The position numbers and the translations under genes are program-made. Source: Hyphomicrobiales bacterium (GTDB lineage Bacteria > Pseudomonadota > Alphaproteobacteria > Rhizobiales > Xanthobacteraceae). Taken from it: a stretch of 64,000 nt of DNA. The notes beneath the pieces were generated by a model. It was not told the origin of the DNA and did not search any database. It saw only the letters and a list, made by a program, of their open reading frames with translations. Shown here piece by piece: positions 43,847-53,770 of this stretch (position 1 is the first letter of the stretch; each line of letters begins with the position of its first letter). Where the stretch lies: contig JAKFYI010000014.1 of assembly GCA_021730985.1 (NCBI GenBank), positions 62,001 through 126,000 of the forward strand, given 5' to 3'.

Positions 43847-45256
43847 AGGTTCCGAGGCCTGCGGCTGCGAGACCGGGGCATCCTCGGCCTGCGGCTCCGA
43901 CGCCTGCGGCGCCAGCGCGGCGGGTGCCTGAGCTGGTGCTTGGGCCTGCGGCGCCTGGGCCTGCGGTACTTGAGTCTGCGGTGCCTGGGCCTGCGGTGGC
44001 TGGGCGGGCGGTTCGGCGGCAATCGCTTCAAGCGGCAAGTCGTCGAACTTGGCTGGCAGCGACGCGCTATGCGACGGCTTGAAGCCGGGCGTCAGCGGGC
44101 GCGCGATCGCGGCCGGGACGCGAACTGGCGGCAACACGGCTTGCGGTGGCGAAGCCGGCTGCGTCCGCGGCGTCGGGTGGCTGGCTTCGATGATCGGCGC
44201 TGGCATGGAACGGCCGGGCGGCAGCATCGCGGGCTCACCGGCGAGCGCGTCGCTCGCCGCGCGCGTCGCGGCATGGATGGCGTTGGGTTCGGTTGCAGCG
44301 GCTTCGGCAGCAGACTCGACGGGCTTCGGCGCAGGGACGGCGGGCGCGGCGGGCGCAGACGATTGCGCTGGGTAGGGCGTCGGCCACGACGATGTTTCGC
44401 GCGTTGGCTGTTGCGGCTTGGCCGGTGCAGTGGCTTGGACCGAAGCCACCGCCGCGGGCTGCGCGGCAGGCTTGCGCTGCGAGCTTGCCACCATGGCGGC
44501 CGCGCTCGCGGGCGCCACCTGGACGATCTTGTAGCCGTTTCGCTTCAGTTCGCGCAGCAGGTGCGGGATGGCGAGCGCGGTCGCGGGCTGGATGTCGTGC
44601 AGCAGCAGGATGCCCTTGCCCTTGGCTTCGAGCCGGGCGAGCGAGCGGCTCACCACTTCGCTCGCCGTGATGTGCTTCCAGTCGTCGGCGACGATATCCG
44701 CGCTCCAGGTCACCATCGCGCGCGCGTGCAGGTACTGCTCGACATTATCTGCGCGCAGCAGGCCGGGGATGCGGAAGAACGGCGCCACGGTGCCCTGGCC
44801 GCCGAGTGCTGCCGTGGTCGAGGCGAAGCCCTGGTCGATTTCGGCCTGCACCGCGCGAAGCGGCATCTTCTCGAAGGCGAGCGGATGGTTTTCGCTGTGG
44901 GTGCCGATCACATGGCCTTCGGCATGAATGCGGCGCAGCAGTTCGGGATAGCCGCGCGCCATCCGGCCGACGATGAAGTAGTTTGCCTTTACGCATTCAT
45001 GCGCGAGCGCTTCCAGCACGCGGTTGGTGTAAGGCGGCATCGGCCCGTCGTCGAAGGTGAGCACCACCTCTTTGGCGTTGAGCGGCAGCGTCTCCTGGTA
45101 CTGCACGGTGCCGATGCGCGGATATTCGCGCGGGTCGATGTGCAGCACGCGGCTCGTGCCCATTGCGCCGGGATTGCCGGGGCAACCTTGCGCTTGCGCT
45201 GCGGCGATGCCGCCGAGCATTGCGAAGCTGAACGCGATGGCCGATGACAGGCGCAA
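43721..45256 (-). CDS. Polysaccharide deacetylase with long disordered tail
   Basis: A 511-residue exported protein. After a signal peptide ('GGIAAAQAQ') comes the NodB-homology domain (about 60-245): 'EVVLTFDDGPMPPYTNRVLE', 'IGTHSENHPLAFEKM', 'PFFRIPGLLRADNVEQYL' and 'KGILLLHDIQPATALA'. The metal-binding Asp and His residues are visible. It should remove acetyl groups from peptidoglycan or an exopolysaccharide. The remaining half is Pro/Ala/Gln-rich, with 'APQAQAP'-type repeats. The last 29 residues lie past the point where the neighbouring fragment has a stop. Confidence 0.9.
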   Translation of the reverse strand: MRLSSAIAFSFAMLGGIAAAQAQGCPGNPGAMGTSRVLHIDPREYPRIGTVQYQETLPLNAKEVVLTFDDGPMPPYTNRVLEALAHECVKANYFIVGRMARGYPELLRRIHAEGHVIGTHSENHPLAFEKMPLRAVQAEIDQGFASTTAALGGQGTVAPFFRIPGLLRADNVEQYLHARAMVTWSADIVADDWKHITASEVVSRSLARLEAKGKGILLLHDIQPATALAIPHLLRELKRNGYKIVQVAPASAAAMVASSQRKPAAQPAAVASVQATAPAKPQQPTRETSSWPTPYPAQSSAPAAPAVPAPKPVESAAEAAATEPNAIHAATRAASDALAGEPAMLPPGRSMPAPIIEASHPTPRTQPASPPQAVLPPVRVPAAIARPLTPGFKPSHSASLPAKFDDLPLEAIAAEPPAQPPQAQAPQTQVPQAQAPQAQAPAQAPAALAPQASEPQAEDAPVSQPQASEPPPSQSERQVDTWSTRASLAPPARPLGGWPVTASSLGPARPR

Positions 45257-45449
45257 GACGATGTCCCCGATCGCAGAAAGATCGTGAGGTTTCCGCCAAT
45301 CGGCTTAAGCCCAAACCGCGCGGCGCGGTCGAAAATCGCCGTTCATCTTTAACGGCCGCGGCCGCCGTTAACCGATTAACCTCGCATTGCCACCGCAATC
45401 GTCGCGGCGTACAAGCCGAACAGTCCTTCGACATCGCGGCGAGGCCGGC

Positions 45450-46859
45450 ATGCTCGAACAAAACAACACGGCCGTGCCGGCCGGTAACGCGTCCGCGCTG
45501 CGCGACGAGGATGGCGCGATCCGTCCTGACTATGTCGAGCGCGTCAACGCGGCGATCGAGCGCCGCGATGCTGCGGCGCTGAAGACGCTGGCGGGCGATC
45601 TGCATGAATCCGACGCCGGCGACCTGATCGAGGCGCTCGACCCCGATGCGCGCGCGCAGTTTGTGGAACTGCTCGGCCGTGAGTTCGATTTCACGGCTTT
45701 GACCGAGGTGGAAGACGCCGTTCGCGAGGAAATCCTTGATGAATTGCTGCCGAAAACCGTGGCCGACGGCGTTCGCGACCTCGATTCCGACGACGCCGCC
45801 TACATTCTCGAAGACCTGCCGAAGGCGGAACAGGCCGAAATCCTGGAGCAGTTGCCGAGGCTTGAGCGCATCGCGCTCGAGCGCATCCTGGAATACCCGG
45901 AGGCATCCGCCGGCCGGCGCATGCAGACCGAGTATATCGCTGTGCCGCCGTCGTGGACGGTCGGCCACGCCATCGACTACATGCGTGAGACCGCCGACCT
46001 GCCGGACCGCTTCTACGAGCTCTATGTGATCGATCCGTCGTCGCGCCTGCTCGGCGCGGTCGCGCTCGACCTGCTGCTGCGCCACCAGCGCCCGACGCCG
46101 ATCTCGCAGTTGATGGACCCGGAGCGCCGCCGCGTGCGCGCGACCGAGGACCAGGAGGAGGTGGCGCGCATGTTCGAGCGCTACAATCTCGTGGCAGCTC
46201 CCGTGGTGGACGACGGCGACAAGCTGGTCGGCGTGCTGACGTTCGACGACATCGTCGATGTCATGGAGGAGGAGGCCGAGGAGGACATCAAGGCGCTGGG
46301 CGGCGTCGGCCGCTCGGAAGAGCTGTCGGACTCCGTGTGGACCATCGTCAAAGGCCGCTTTCCCTGGCTGCTCGCAAACCTGCTCACCGCGCTGCTCGCC
46401 TCCTGGGTGATCAGCCGGTTCGAAGGCTCGATCGAGAAGATGGTCGCGCTCGCGGTGCTGATGCCGATCGTCGCCAGCATGGGCGGCAACGCCGGCACGC
46501 AGTCGATGACCGTGGCGGTGCGCGCCATCGCCACCCGCGACCTCGGCGACGCCAACGCCGCGCGCGTGATCCGGCGCGAACTGCTGGTGGGGCTGCTCAA
46601 CGGCATCGGCTTTGCCGTCATCATGGGCGCGGTCGCTGCGGCCTGGTTCCAGATCGCGGACCTGGGGCTGGTCATCGGACTGGCCATGATCTGCGTGCTG
46701 GCCGCCGCGGCGCTGGGCGGCATCGTGATCCCGATCCTGCTGTCCCGGCTCGGGGTCGATCCGGCCATCGCGTCCGGCCCGTTCGTCACCACCGTGACCG
46801 ACGTGATCGGGTTTTTTGCCTTTCTCGGCATTGCCACACTGTGGTTCGGCCTGGGCTGA
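45450..46859 (+). CDS. mgtE: MgtE-type magnesium transporter
   Basis: A 469-residue protein from ATG 45450. It has an MgtE N domain of acidic helical repeats ('LDSDDAAYILEDLPKAEQAE'), two CBS domains ('MQTEYIAVPPSWTVGHAIDY' and 'AAPVVDDGDKLVGVLTFDDI') and five membrane helices with 'MGGNAGTQSMTVAVRAI', the pore signature. It is a Mg2+-gated channel. No M-box riboswitch fold was evident in the short leader. Confidence 0.95.
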   Translation: MLEQNNTAVPAGNASALRDEDGAIRPDYVERVNAAIERRDAAALKTLAGDLHESDAGDLIEALDPDARAQFVELLGREFDFTALTEVEDAVREEILDELLPKTVADGVRDLDSDDAAYILEDLPKAEQAEILEQLPRLERIALERILEYPEASAGRRMQTEYIAVPPSWTVGHAIDYMRETADLPDRFYELYVIDPSSRLLGAVALDLLLRHQRPTPISQLMDPERRRVRATEDQEEVARMFERYNLVAAPVVDDGDKLVGVLTFDDIVDVMEEEAEEDIKALGGVGRSEELSDSVWTIVKGRFPWLLANLLTALLASWVISRFEGSIEKMVALAVLMPIVASMGGNAGTQSMTVAVRAIATRDLGDANAARVIRRELLVGLLNGIGFAVIMGAVAAAWFQIADLGLVIGLAMICVLAAAALGGIVIPILLSRLGVDPAIASGPFVTTVTDVIGFFAFLGIATLWFGLG

Positions 46860-46928
46860 TGACGGGGCGTTAACCGCCCCGGCCTAGGCTCCACCGCACA
46901 TTGTGGGGTCGGCCGGACGGGCGTTTTC

Positions 46929-48740
46929 ATGGGTTTGATTGCCTTGCCAAAGGCGGCCGTCGCGCCGCCGCGTCGGCTGTTCACGCCACGGCTGATCGCC
47001 ACGCTTGCGCTGTTCGTCGTCAGCGCCACGACGTTCTGCACCATCGTGGGCTACGTGCTGGTCCGCCAGGCCGACGATCGCCAGGCGCTGGAGCGCCGCG
47101 GCGCCCTGACCGGCGCGATGCAGGAAATCCGCGCCTCGGGCGCCGATTTCTCCAGGCTCGATCCCAAGCTGATCCGCAGCCTGGAGCGCACCGCCGGCCT
47201 CAAGGACTTGCGTTTCGAGACGGAGCCCGCCGCCGGCCGCCGCGAGATGCAGTCGGTGCTGGACGGCCAGGGCCGCATTGTCGGCTGGTTCAGCTGGGAG
47301 GCCGACCGCTCGATGGCGGCCGCCTTGGGTCAGCTTCAGCCGTTGCTCGCCACCACCGGCATCTGCCTGATCGGTTTTTCCGTGCTGGCGCTCTGGCAGA
47401 TCCGCCGCGCCGTGCGCGATCTCGGCCGTAGCGAAACGCTGGCGTGGAGCCTCGCCCATGAAGACTCGCTCACCGGTCTGCCCAACCACCGCAAGATGAC
47501 CGAGCTGATCGAGACAGCGCTCGCGGCGCGCACGATAGATGAGACGGTGACGCTTGCCTTCATCGATCTCGATGGCCTGAACGATATCAATGACGCACTG
47601 GGCCAGAGCACGGGCGACCAATTCCTGATCGCCTGGGCCAAGCGGCTGCGCGAGGTGCTTCCCGATGGCGCTATGGCCGGTCGTTTCGACGGCGACGAAT
47701 TCGCGGTGGTGATGACCGCCGCCGATCCCGCCGCCGCCGAGCTTGCGCTTGAGGCTGCCGCCGCCGCGCTGGCGCGGCCGTTCTGGATCAACGAGCAGGT
47801 GGTGCAGGCCAGTGTCACCGCGGGCCTCGCCCATGTGCCGCTCCACGCCGTCAACCGCGATGAACTCGCCCGCCGCGCCGACCTTGCGCTGCGCACCGCC
47901 AAGCGCAAGCGCCGCGGCGGCATGAAGACCTTCGATCCCGCGATGGACGTCGAGTTCAACGACCGCCGCTTTATCGAGCGCGAGCTCAAGCGCGCGATCG
48001 CCGACGACATGATCGACGTACACTACCAGCCGATCATCACCGCCGACGGCAACCGCATCGTCGGCGCCGAGGCGCTGGCGCGCTGGCGCCATCCGGTGCG
48101 CGGCTTCATCCCGCCCGCATCGTTCATTCCCGTGGCCGAGGAGTCCGGGCTGATGGGCCGCCTTGGCGAACTCGTGCTGCGCCGTGCGCTCGCCGATGCC
48201 AAGCGCTGGCCGGACCTGTCGATTGCCGTGAATCTTTCACCGGTGCAGGTCCACGACGCGGCGCTGATCGATCTGGTTTCGGACGTGTTGGAGGAAACCG
48301 GCATCGCGCCGCAGCGCGTCATTCTGGAAGTCACCGAGGGCGTGCTGATCGACGACCCGGAGGAGGCCAAGATTCGGCTTGAAGCGCTGCGCGCGCTGGG
48401 ACTGCAACTCGCGCTCGACGACTTCGGCACCGGCTATTCCAGCCTCGCTTATCTGCAGCAGTTCAAGTTCGACAAGCTCAAGATCGACCGCGCGTTTGTG
48501 TCGCCACTGGGACAATCGCCGAGCGGCCAGGCGATGATCCAGGCGATCGTGACGCTGGGGCGCGCGCTTGGGCTGACGCTGCTCGCCGAGGGGGTGGAGA
48601 CCGAGGAGCAGCGCGTGATCCTGCGGCTCGCGGGTTGCGACGAGATGCAGGGCTATCTGTTCGCGAGGCCGGGTCCGCGCGAGGCGTTGGACCAGTTGAT
48701 CGCCGACAACGCCTCGCCCGCCGCGGCCCGCGCAAGCTGA
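46929..48740 (+). CDS. GGDEF/EAL protein with altered GGDEF site
   Basis: A 603-residue cyclic-di-GMP protein. Two membrane helices (about 25-45 and 140-160) flank a periplasmic sensor loop. The GGDEF domain reads '[10 protein letters not shown]' (about 253-258), with Asp in place of the first Gly, so cyclase activity is doubtful. The EAL domain keeps the catalytic residues: '[11 protein letters not shown]' (about 381), 'VNLSP', 'VTEGVLIDD', '[16 protein letters not shown]', 'KIDRAFV' and 'AEGVETEEQ'. It should be a phosphodiesterase, with the degenerate domain perhaps sensing GTP. Confidence 0.92.
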   Translation: MGLIALPKAAVAPPRRLFTPRLIATLALFVVSATTFCTIVGYVLVRQADDRQALERRGALTGAMQEIRASGADFSRLDPKLIRSLERTAGLKDLRFETEPAAGRREMQSVLDGQGRIVGWFSWEADRSMAAALGQLQPLLATTGICLIGFSVLALWQIRRAVRDLGRSETLAWSLAHEDSLTGLPNHRKMTELIETALAARTIDETVTLAFIDLDGLNDINDALGQSTGDQFLIAWAKRLREVLPDGAMAGRFDGDEFAVVMTAADPAAAELALEAAAAALARPFWINEQVVQASVTAGLAHVPLHAVNRDELARRADLALRTAKRKRRGGMKTFDPAMDVEFNDRRFIERELKRAIADDMIDVHYQPIITADGNRIVGAEALARWRHPVRGFIPPASFIPVAEESGLMGRLGELVLRRALADAKRWPDLSIAVNLSPVQVHDAALIDLVSDVLEETGIAPQRVILEVTEGVLIDDPEEAKIRLEALRALGLQLALDDFGTGYSSLAYLQQFKFDKLKIDRAFVSPLGQSPSGQAMIQAIVTLGRALGLTLLAEGVETEEQRVILRLAGCDEMQGYLFARPGPREALDQLIADNASPAAARAS

Positions 48741-48798
48741 CAGCGCGCTTGCGCCTGTCCATAATGGCGGCCGACCCACAGCGATCCCGGAGCGCATC

Positions 48799-49971
48799 AT
48801 GATCGCCAATGCCTGGCAGGGCTTCGACTTCGGACTCGGCTCCGACGTGGACATGCTGCGCGACACCACGAAGAACTTCGCGCAGGATAAAATCGCGCCG
48901 CGCGCCGACGAGATCGACCGCTCCAACACGTTCCCGCGCGACCTGTGGCCGCAACTGGGCGCGGTCGGCCTGCTCGGCGTCACCGTCGAGGAGAAATGGG
49001 GCGGCGCCGGCATGGGCTATCTCGCCCATTGCGTGGCGATGGAGGAGATTTCGCGCGCCTCGGCGTCGGTCGGCCTGTCCTACGGCGCCCACTCCAACCT
49101 TTGCGTGAACCAGATCCGCCGCAACGGAAACGACGCGCAACGCAAGAAGTACCTGCCGAAGCTGATCTCCGGCGAGCACGTCGGGGCGCTGGCGATGTCC
49201 GAACCTGGCGCCGGATCCGATGTCGTGTCGATGCGCACCCGCGCCGAGAAAAAGGGCGACCGTTACATCCTCAACGGCACCAAGTTCTGGATCACCAACG
49301 GCCCCGACGCGGACGCGCTGGTGGTCTACGCCAAGACCGACCCTGCGGCCGGCGCGCGCGGCATCACCGCGTTCTTGATCGAGAAGGGAATGAAGGGCTT
49401 TTCGACCGCGCAGAAGCTCGACAAGCTCGGCATGCGCGGCTCCGACACCGGCGAACTGATCTTCGAGGATTGCGAGGTGCCGGCGGAGAACGTGCTCGGC
49501 GCGGCCGGCGGCGGCGTTAACGTGCTGATGTCCGGGCTTGATTACGAGCGGGTGGTTCTGGCGGCGGGGCCGCTCGGCATCATGCAGGCGTGTCTCGATC
49601 TGGTGCTGCCCTATGTCCACGAGCGCAAGCAGTTCGGCCAGCCGATCGGCACGTTCCAGATCATGCAGGCCAAGATCGCCGACATGTACGTCACCATGAA
49701 TGCCGCCAAGGCCTACGTCTATTCGGTGGCGCGGGCCTGCGACGAGGGCCGGACCACGCGCGAGGATTCCGCGGGCGCCATTCTCTACGCCGCCGAGCGC
49801 GCAACGTGGGCGGCGCTGGAGGCCATCCAATGCCTCGGCGGCAACGGCTACATCAACGACTTTCCGGCGGGCCGGTTGCTGCGCGACGCCAAGCTTTACG
49901 AGATCGGCGCTGGCACCAGCGAAATCCGCCGAATGCTGATCGGTCGCGAGATATTCGATAAGACCAGCTAG
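48799..49971 (+). CDS. ivd: Isovaleryl-CoA dehydrogenase
   Basis: A 390-residue acyl-CoA dehydrogenase, close to the usual IVD length. Motifs: '[20 protein letters not shown]', '[15 protein letters not shown]', the catalytic Glu in '[18 protein letters not shown]', and the C-terminal '[20 protein letters not shown]' with '[11 protein letters not shown]'. The catalytic Glu position (early, in 'YERVVL') is specific to IVD rather than short/medium-chain enzymes. It starts leucine breakdown at isovaleryl-CoA. The mccB gene, next in that pathway, is 10 kb away in the window. Confidence 0.9.
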   Translation: MIANAWQGFDFGLGSDVDMLRDTTKNFAQDKIAPRADEIDRSNTFPRDLWPQLGAVGLLGVTVEEKWGGAGMGYLAHCVAMEEISRASASVGLSYGAHSNLCVNQIRRNGNDAQRKKYLPKLISGEHVGALAMSEPGAGSDVVSMRTRAEKKGDRYILNGTKFWITNGPDADALVVYAKTDPAAGARGITAFLIEKGMKGFSTAQKLDKLGMRGSDTGELIFEDCEVPAENVLGAAGGGVNVLMSGLDYERVVLAAGPLGIMQACLDLVLPYVHERKQFGQPIGTFQIMQAKIADMYVTMNAAKAYVYSVARACDEGRTTREDSAGAILYAAERATWAALEAIQCLGGNGYINDFPAGRLLRDAKLYEIGAGTSEIRRMLIGREIFDKTS

Positions 49972-50144
49972 TTCATTGGTTGACCGGGCAGCGAACGAGT
50001 CGGCCATTGAATTGTCAGCCACTGGCTTGTGATGGGGTCGGTGGCCCAGTCGCCCGCTGCGCGTGGTCCAGGGGATGCGCCGTTAACACTTTATTAACCA
50101 AATCAGTCCACGGCTCGGCCTCTGAATGATCGGGGAGAGCGAAA

Positions 50145-50465
50145 ATGCGGGTGCGATTGAAAGCTGACGGACGTCTCGTTGAAATCCTGGCTGACGGGCA
50201 GGAGCGGATTCTGCCGCAGCCTGTAACCGAGCCTGCCGCCGCCGTGGCGGTGGGGCGCACCGCGGATGCGACCTATGCACGCCGGGTGCGCTCGCAGACG
50301 CGGCTGACGCAGGCCGAGTTCGCGGCCCGGATCGGGGTGCCGATCGAGACGGTGCGCAACTGGGAACAGGGCAAGCGCACGCCGCGCGGTCCGGCCCGCG
50401 CGCTGCTCAAGCTGCTCGACCACGCGCCGGACGTGGCATTCTCGGTGCTGAGTTCGCAAAAATAG
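50145..50465 (+). CDS. HTH (XRE) DNA-binding protein, antitoxin/NadS-like
   Basis: A 106-residue protein. The C-terminal half holds a helix-turn-helix ('LTQAEFAARIGVPIETVRNW' followed by 'EQGKRTP') of the XRE type, as found in HigA/NadS-type antitoxins. The N-terminal 45 residues include a possible small beta stretch 'MRVRLKADGRLVEILADGQE'. No toxin gene lies next to it, so it could be an orphan regulator. Confidence 0.8.
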   Translation: MRVRLKADGRLVEILADGQERILPQPVTEPAAAVAVGRTADATYARRVRSQTRLTQAEFAARIGVPIETVRNWEQGKRTPRGPARALLKLLDHAPDVAFSVLSSQK

Positions 50466-50502
50466 CGAAGCAGCGCCCGCGCGTATCGTTACAGTACCGG
50501 CC

Positions 50503-51327
50503 ATGAGCGTACCTGCAATCGAGGCCAACGGCGCCCGGATTCCGCTGGTCGGGCTTGGCACCTGGGATCTGCGCGGCCAGACCTGTGCGCGCATGGTCGA
50601 AGCCGCGCTCAAGCTCGGCTATCGCCACATCGACACCGCGTCGATGTACGGCAATGAGGAGGCGGTGGGCGAGGGGCTGCGCGCTTCCGGCGTGCCCCGA
50701 GACCAGGTCTTCGTCACCACCAAGGTCTGGCAGAGCGATCTGGCGCCGCGCGATCTGGAGCGTTCGGCCAAGGCCAGTCTCGCGAAGCTGAAACTGCCGT
50801 TCGTCGACCTGCTGTTGATCCACTGGCCCAACTCCAGCATCCCGCTGGCCGGCACGATCGGCGCGCTGTGCAAGATGAAGCGCGACGGGTTGGCGCGAAA
50901 CGTCGGCATCTCCAACTTCACCGTGGCGCTGATCGAGGAGGCCTGGACGTACACGACCGAGCCGCTGGTCACCAATCAGTTCGAGTGCCACGTCTATCTC
51001 GACCAGTCCAAGGTGATCGGAGCGACCCGCAAGCGCGGCATGGCGGTGACCGCCTACAGCCCGATCGCGCGCGGCAAGGTGAAGGGCGACAAGCTGCTCG
51101 CCCGTGTCGGCAAGGCGCACGGCAAGTCCGCGGCGCAGGTGTGCCTGCGCTTTCTGGTGCAGCAGGACATCGTCGTCATTCCCCGCACCAGCGATGCCGG
51201 CCGGCTCAAGGAGAATTTCGAACTGTTCGATTTCACGCTGAGCGGTGCCGAGATGAAAGAGATCGCGGCGCTCGGCAGTCCGAAGGGCCGCATCGTCGAA
51301 TGGTCGGGCACGCCGGACTGGGATTGA
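50503..51327 (+). CDS. Aldo/keto reductase
   Basis: A 274-residue AKR barrel. The catalytic tetrad shows as Asp and Tyr in '[18 protein letters not shown]', Lys in 'VTTKVWQ' and His in '[10 protein letters not shown]'. The NADPH loop is '[18 protein letters not shown]'. It reduces carbonyls such as methylglyoxal or 2,5-diketo-gluconate-like compounds; the exact substrate is unknown. QueC begins two bases after its stop. Confidence 0.92.
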   Translation: MSVPAIEANGARIPLVGLGTWDLRGQTCARMVEAALKLGYRHIDTASMYGNEEAVGEGLRASGVPRDQVFVTTKVWQSDLAPRDLERSAKASLAKLKLPFVDLLLIHWPNSSIPLAGTIGALCKMKRDGLARNVGISNFTVALIEEAWTYTTEPLVTNQFECHVYLDQSKVIGATRKRGMAVTAYSPIARGKVKGDKLLARVGKAHGKSAAQVCLRFLVQQDIVVIPRTSDAGRLKENFELFDFTLSGAEMKEIAALGSPKGRIVEWSGTPDWD

Positions 51328-51329
51328 TC

Positions 51330-52049
51330 ATGGCCGCCGAACCCGAGGTCAGTTCCGACACCGCGCTGGTGCTGTTTTCCGGCGGGCAGGACTCCACCGT
51401 TTGCCTGGCCTGGGCGCTGCAGCGTTTCGCGCGCGTCGAAACGATCGGCTTCGATTACGGGCAGCGCCACGCGGTCGAGATGACGGTGCGGCCGCTGGTG
51501 CGCGAAAAGATCAAGGGTCTGCGCGGCGTTTGGGCGGACCGGCTCGGTGACGACCACGTCGTCGCGCTCGATGCGCTCGCCAAGATCTCCGAGACGGCGC
51601 TGACCCGCGACATGGCAATCGAGATCGCGGCGGGCGGGTTGCCCAATACGTTCGTGCCGGGGCGCAACCTGGTCTTCCTGGCCTTTGCGGGCGCCGTCGC
51701 GTACCGGCGCGGCGCGGGCCATCTCGTCGCCGGCATGTGCGAGACCGACTATTCCGGCTATCCGGATTGCCGCGATGAAACCATCAAGGCGATGGCGCGG
51801 GCGCTCAATCTCGGCATGGCGCGGGATTTTGCTGTGCATACGCCGCTGATGCGGGTCGATAAGGCCGGAACTTTCGCGATGGCGGAGCAGATCGGCGGGC
51901 CTGCGCTGCTTGATTTGGTCATCGAGGATACGCATACCTGTTACCTGGGCGAGCGGGGGCGCCGCCACGACTGGGGCTATGGCTGCGGGGATTGTCCGGC
52001 CTGCCGGCTGCGCGCCGACGGGTTCTTGAGGTTCAGGAAGACGGGGTAA
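51330..52049 (+). CDS. queC: 7-cyano-7-deazaguanine (preQ0) synthase
   Basis: A 239-residue protein from ATG 51330; the track's start is an internal frame of the preceding gene. It has the PP-loop '[18 protein letters not shown]', '[11 protein letters not shown]', '[12 protein letters not shown]' and the zinc-binding cysteines '[16 protein letters not shown]'. It converts 7-carboxy-7-deazaguanine to preQ0 on the queuosine route. No preQ1 leader is possible, because only two bases separate it from the gene before. The transporter gene follows with a one-base overlap. Confidence 0.95.
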   Translation: MAAEPEVSSDTALVLFSGGQDSTVCLAWALQRFARVETIGFDYGQRHAVEMTVRPLVREKIKGLRGVWADRLGDDHVVALDALAKISETALTRDMAIEIAAGGLPNTFVPGRNLVFLAFAGAVAYRRGAGHLVAGMCETDYSGYPDCRDETIKAMARALNLGMARDFAVHTPLMRVDKAGTFAMAEQIGGPALLDLVIEDTHTCYLGERGRRHDWGYGCGDCPACRLRADGFLRFRKTG

Positions 52050-52627
52050 TGACTTCTGACATCGAACGCGAAACGCGCAAGTTTGCCGAAGGCATTTTCT
52101 TCCTTGCCGCATTCGCGCTCACCATTCCGGCGGCGAACTGGCTGATCGGCCATGCCGGCACCACCTGCATCGGTCCGAACGGTCCGTGCCTCATTCCGGT
52201 GGCGCCCGGGATCATGGCGCCGTCCGGCGTGCTGATGATTGGCGCGGCGCTGGTGCTGCGCGATCTGGTGCAGCGGCGTCTCGGGATCGGCTATTCGATC
52301 GCGGCGGTTTTAATCGGCGCCGCGCTGTCGGCCTGGATCTCGCCGGCATCGCTGGTGCTGGCGTCCGGCACCGCGTTCCTGATCTCGGAGCTTGTCGATC
52401 TCTCGGTCTATACGCCTCTTGCCCAGCGCCGCCTGGTGCTTGCCGTCGTTGCCTCCGGAATTGTCGGACTGGTGGTCGATTCCATCATTTTTCTCTGGCT
52501 CGCGTTCGGCTCGCTGCAGTTCCTGCCAGGCCAAGTGATCGGCAAGTTCTGGATGGTCCTGCTGTCCATTCCGCTGATCATGTTGCTGCGCAAGCGCGAC
52601 CAGCGGCTTGGCCTCGCGCCCGCCTAG
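52049..52627 (+). CDS. YhhQ/VUT-family queuosine precursor transporter
   Basis: A 192-residue protein from ATG 52049 (TAATG overlap with queC). It has about six helices, and the core 'ALVLRDLVQRRLG' and 'ASGTAFLISELVDLSVYTPL' are typical of the VUT (DUF165) family, which imports preQ0/preQ1. Direct coupling to queC ties it to queuosine supply. Whether it carries preQ0, preQ1 or the base q cannot be told. Confidence 0.88.
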   Translation: MTSDIERETRKFAEGIFFLAAFALTIPAANWLIGHAGTTCIGPNGPCLIPVAPGIMAPSGVLMIGAALVLRDLVQRRLGIGYSIAAVLIGAALSAWISPASLVLASGTAFLISELVDLSVYTPLAQRRLVLAVVASGIVGLVVDSIIFLWLAFGSLQFLPGQVIGKFWMVLLSIPLIMLLRKRDQRLGLAPA

Positions 52628-52636
52628 GGGCGCGCG

Positions 52637-53431
52637 TTGTTCACGCTGTCGAAGATCCTCGGATTTTTCGCACTGCCGTCGAACCTGTTTTTCCTGATCA
52701 CGGCATTTGGCGTCGTGCTGCTGTTCACGCGCTATGCGCGGGCCGGGCGTCGAATTGCGCTGCTCGGCGTTGTGCTGGTTGGCATCGCCGGATATTCGCC
52801 GCTCGGTAACGTGCTGATGCTGTCGCTGGAACAGCGTTTTCCGCCGTGGGATGCCTCGCGCGGCGCGCCTGACGGCATCGTCGTGCTGGGCGGCTCGATC
52901 AATCCAGCGGCGTCGGCTGCGCGCGGCGAGGTCGCGCTCAACGAGTCGGCCGAACGCCTGACCGTGGTGGCGGATTTGGCGCGGCGCTATCCGAAGGCCC
53001 GCATCATGTTCAGCGGTGGCGACGGCAGCCTGTCCGGCACCGATGGCGCCGAGGCGACGCATGCGCTGCCGCTGCTCGAGAGCTTCGGCATTCCGCGCCA
53101 GCGCATCGAGCTCGAAAGCGGGTCCCGCACCACTGCGGAGAACGCAACGATGAGCAAGGCATTGGCCAACCCGAAGCCGGGCGAACGCTGGCTGCTGGTG
53201 ACATCGGCGCACCACATGCCGCGCTCGGTTGCTTCGTTCCGAAGCGCCGGTTTCCCAGTCGAAGCCTATCCGGTCGATTGGCGCACCCGCGGAGCGGACG
53301 ATCTCGGCGGCACGTTCCGCACGCTTGCTGCGGGCCTTGCGCGCACCGACGCCGCCGCGCACGAGTGGGCCGGACTCGCCGCCTACTGGGCCACTGGCCG
53401 AACCTCCGAATTGTTGCCCGGTCCGCGTTGA
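52637..53431 (+). CDS. YdcF/ElyC-family (DUF218) membrane protein
   Basis: A 264-residue protein starting with TTG (TAGGGG upstream). There are two N-terminal helices, then a DUF218 domain with 'GIVVLGGSINPAASAARGEV', 'NESAERLTVVADLARRYPKA', 'IMFSGGDG' and 'ESGSRTTAENATMSKAL', the family's anion-binding motifs, and 'VTSAHHMPRSV'. ElyC and SanA relatives act in envelope integrity. It is ten bases after the transporter gene. The link to queuosine is probably only positional. Confidence 0.88.
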   Translation: MFTLSKILGFFALPSNLFFLITAFGVVLLFTRYARAGRRIALLGVVLVGIAGYSPLGNVLMLSLEQRFPPWDASRGAPDGIVVLGGSINPAASAARGEVALNESAERLTVVADLARRYPKARIMFSGGDGSLSGTDGAEATHALPLLESFGIPRQRIELESGSRTTAENATMSKALANPKPGERWLLVTSAHHMPRSVASFRSAGFPVEAYPVDWRTRGADDLGGTFRTLAAGLARTDAAAHEWAGLAAYWATGRTSELLPGPR

Positions 53432-53566
53432 GCCAGCCGCGCGGCGGTGTGTCGCGGTTGCCGCGCAAGTCATGCCAACGATAAGGTGTGTTGTCCGGAC
53501 GATTCGAGTCCGAGTTGCGTGCTCGGACGGACACAAGGCGCGGCGGCGTCTCACAAGGATCGTCCG

Positions 53567-53764
53567 ATGGCACTCGATGTGCAATTTTCCAATCTGCAAT
53601 TGTCACTCGATATGCAACCGAGCGTCGGCCTAGCCGACTCCGAGCGGATCGAGAGCGAGTCCGATCTCGATCTGCCCTGGGCGGAGAACGTGGTAACGGC
53701 GGCGGGCGCCACTCTTACCGTGCTGTTCGTCTCGTCGGTCGCGGTGGTGATGTATCTCGCCTGA
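53567..53764 (+). CDS. Small membrane-anchored protein
   Basis: A 65-residue protein from ATG 53567 (AAGGAT upstream). A hydrophilic, acidic N-terminal half ('DLDLPWAENVVTAAGATLTV') is followed by one C-terminal helix ('TVLFVSSVAVVMYLA'). The earlier track start at 53447 is not supported. The family is unknown. It converges with the DUF599 gene, six bases apart. Confidence 0.62.
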   Translation: MALDVQFSNLQLSLDMQPSVGLADSERIESESDLDLPWAENVVTAAGATLTVLFVSSVAVVMYLA

Positions 53765-53770
53765 GCGCGG

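Noticed and set aside
43823-45247. Plus-strand ORF of 474 aa over the deacetylase
   Set aside because: Mirror of the Pro/Ala/Gln-rich tail, with Arg/Leu/Gly repeats and no domain.
45257-45449. M-box-type riboswitch before mgtE
   Set aside because: The leader is short, and I could not find the conserved paired elements.
50466-51329. preQ1 riboswitch controlling queC
   Set aside because: queC starts two bases after the aldo/keto reductase stop, leaving no room for a leader.
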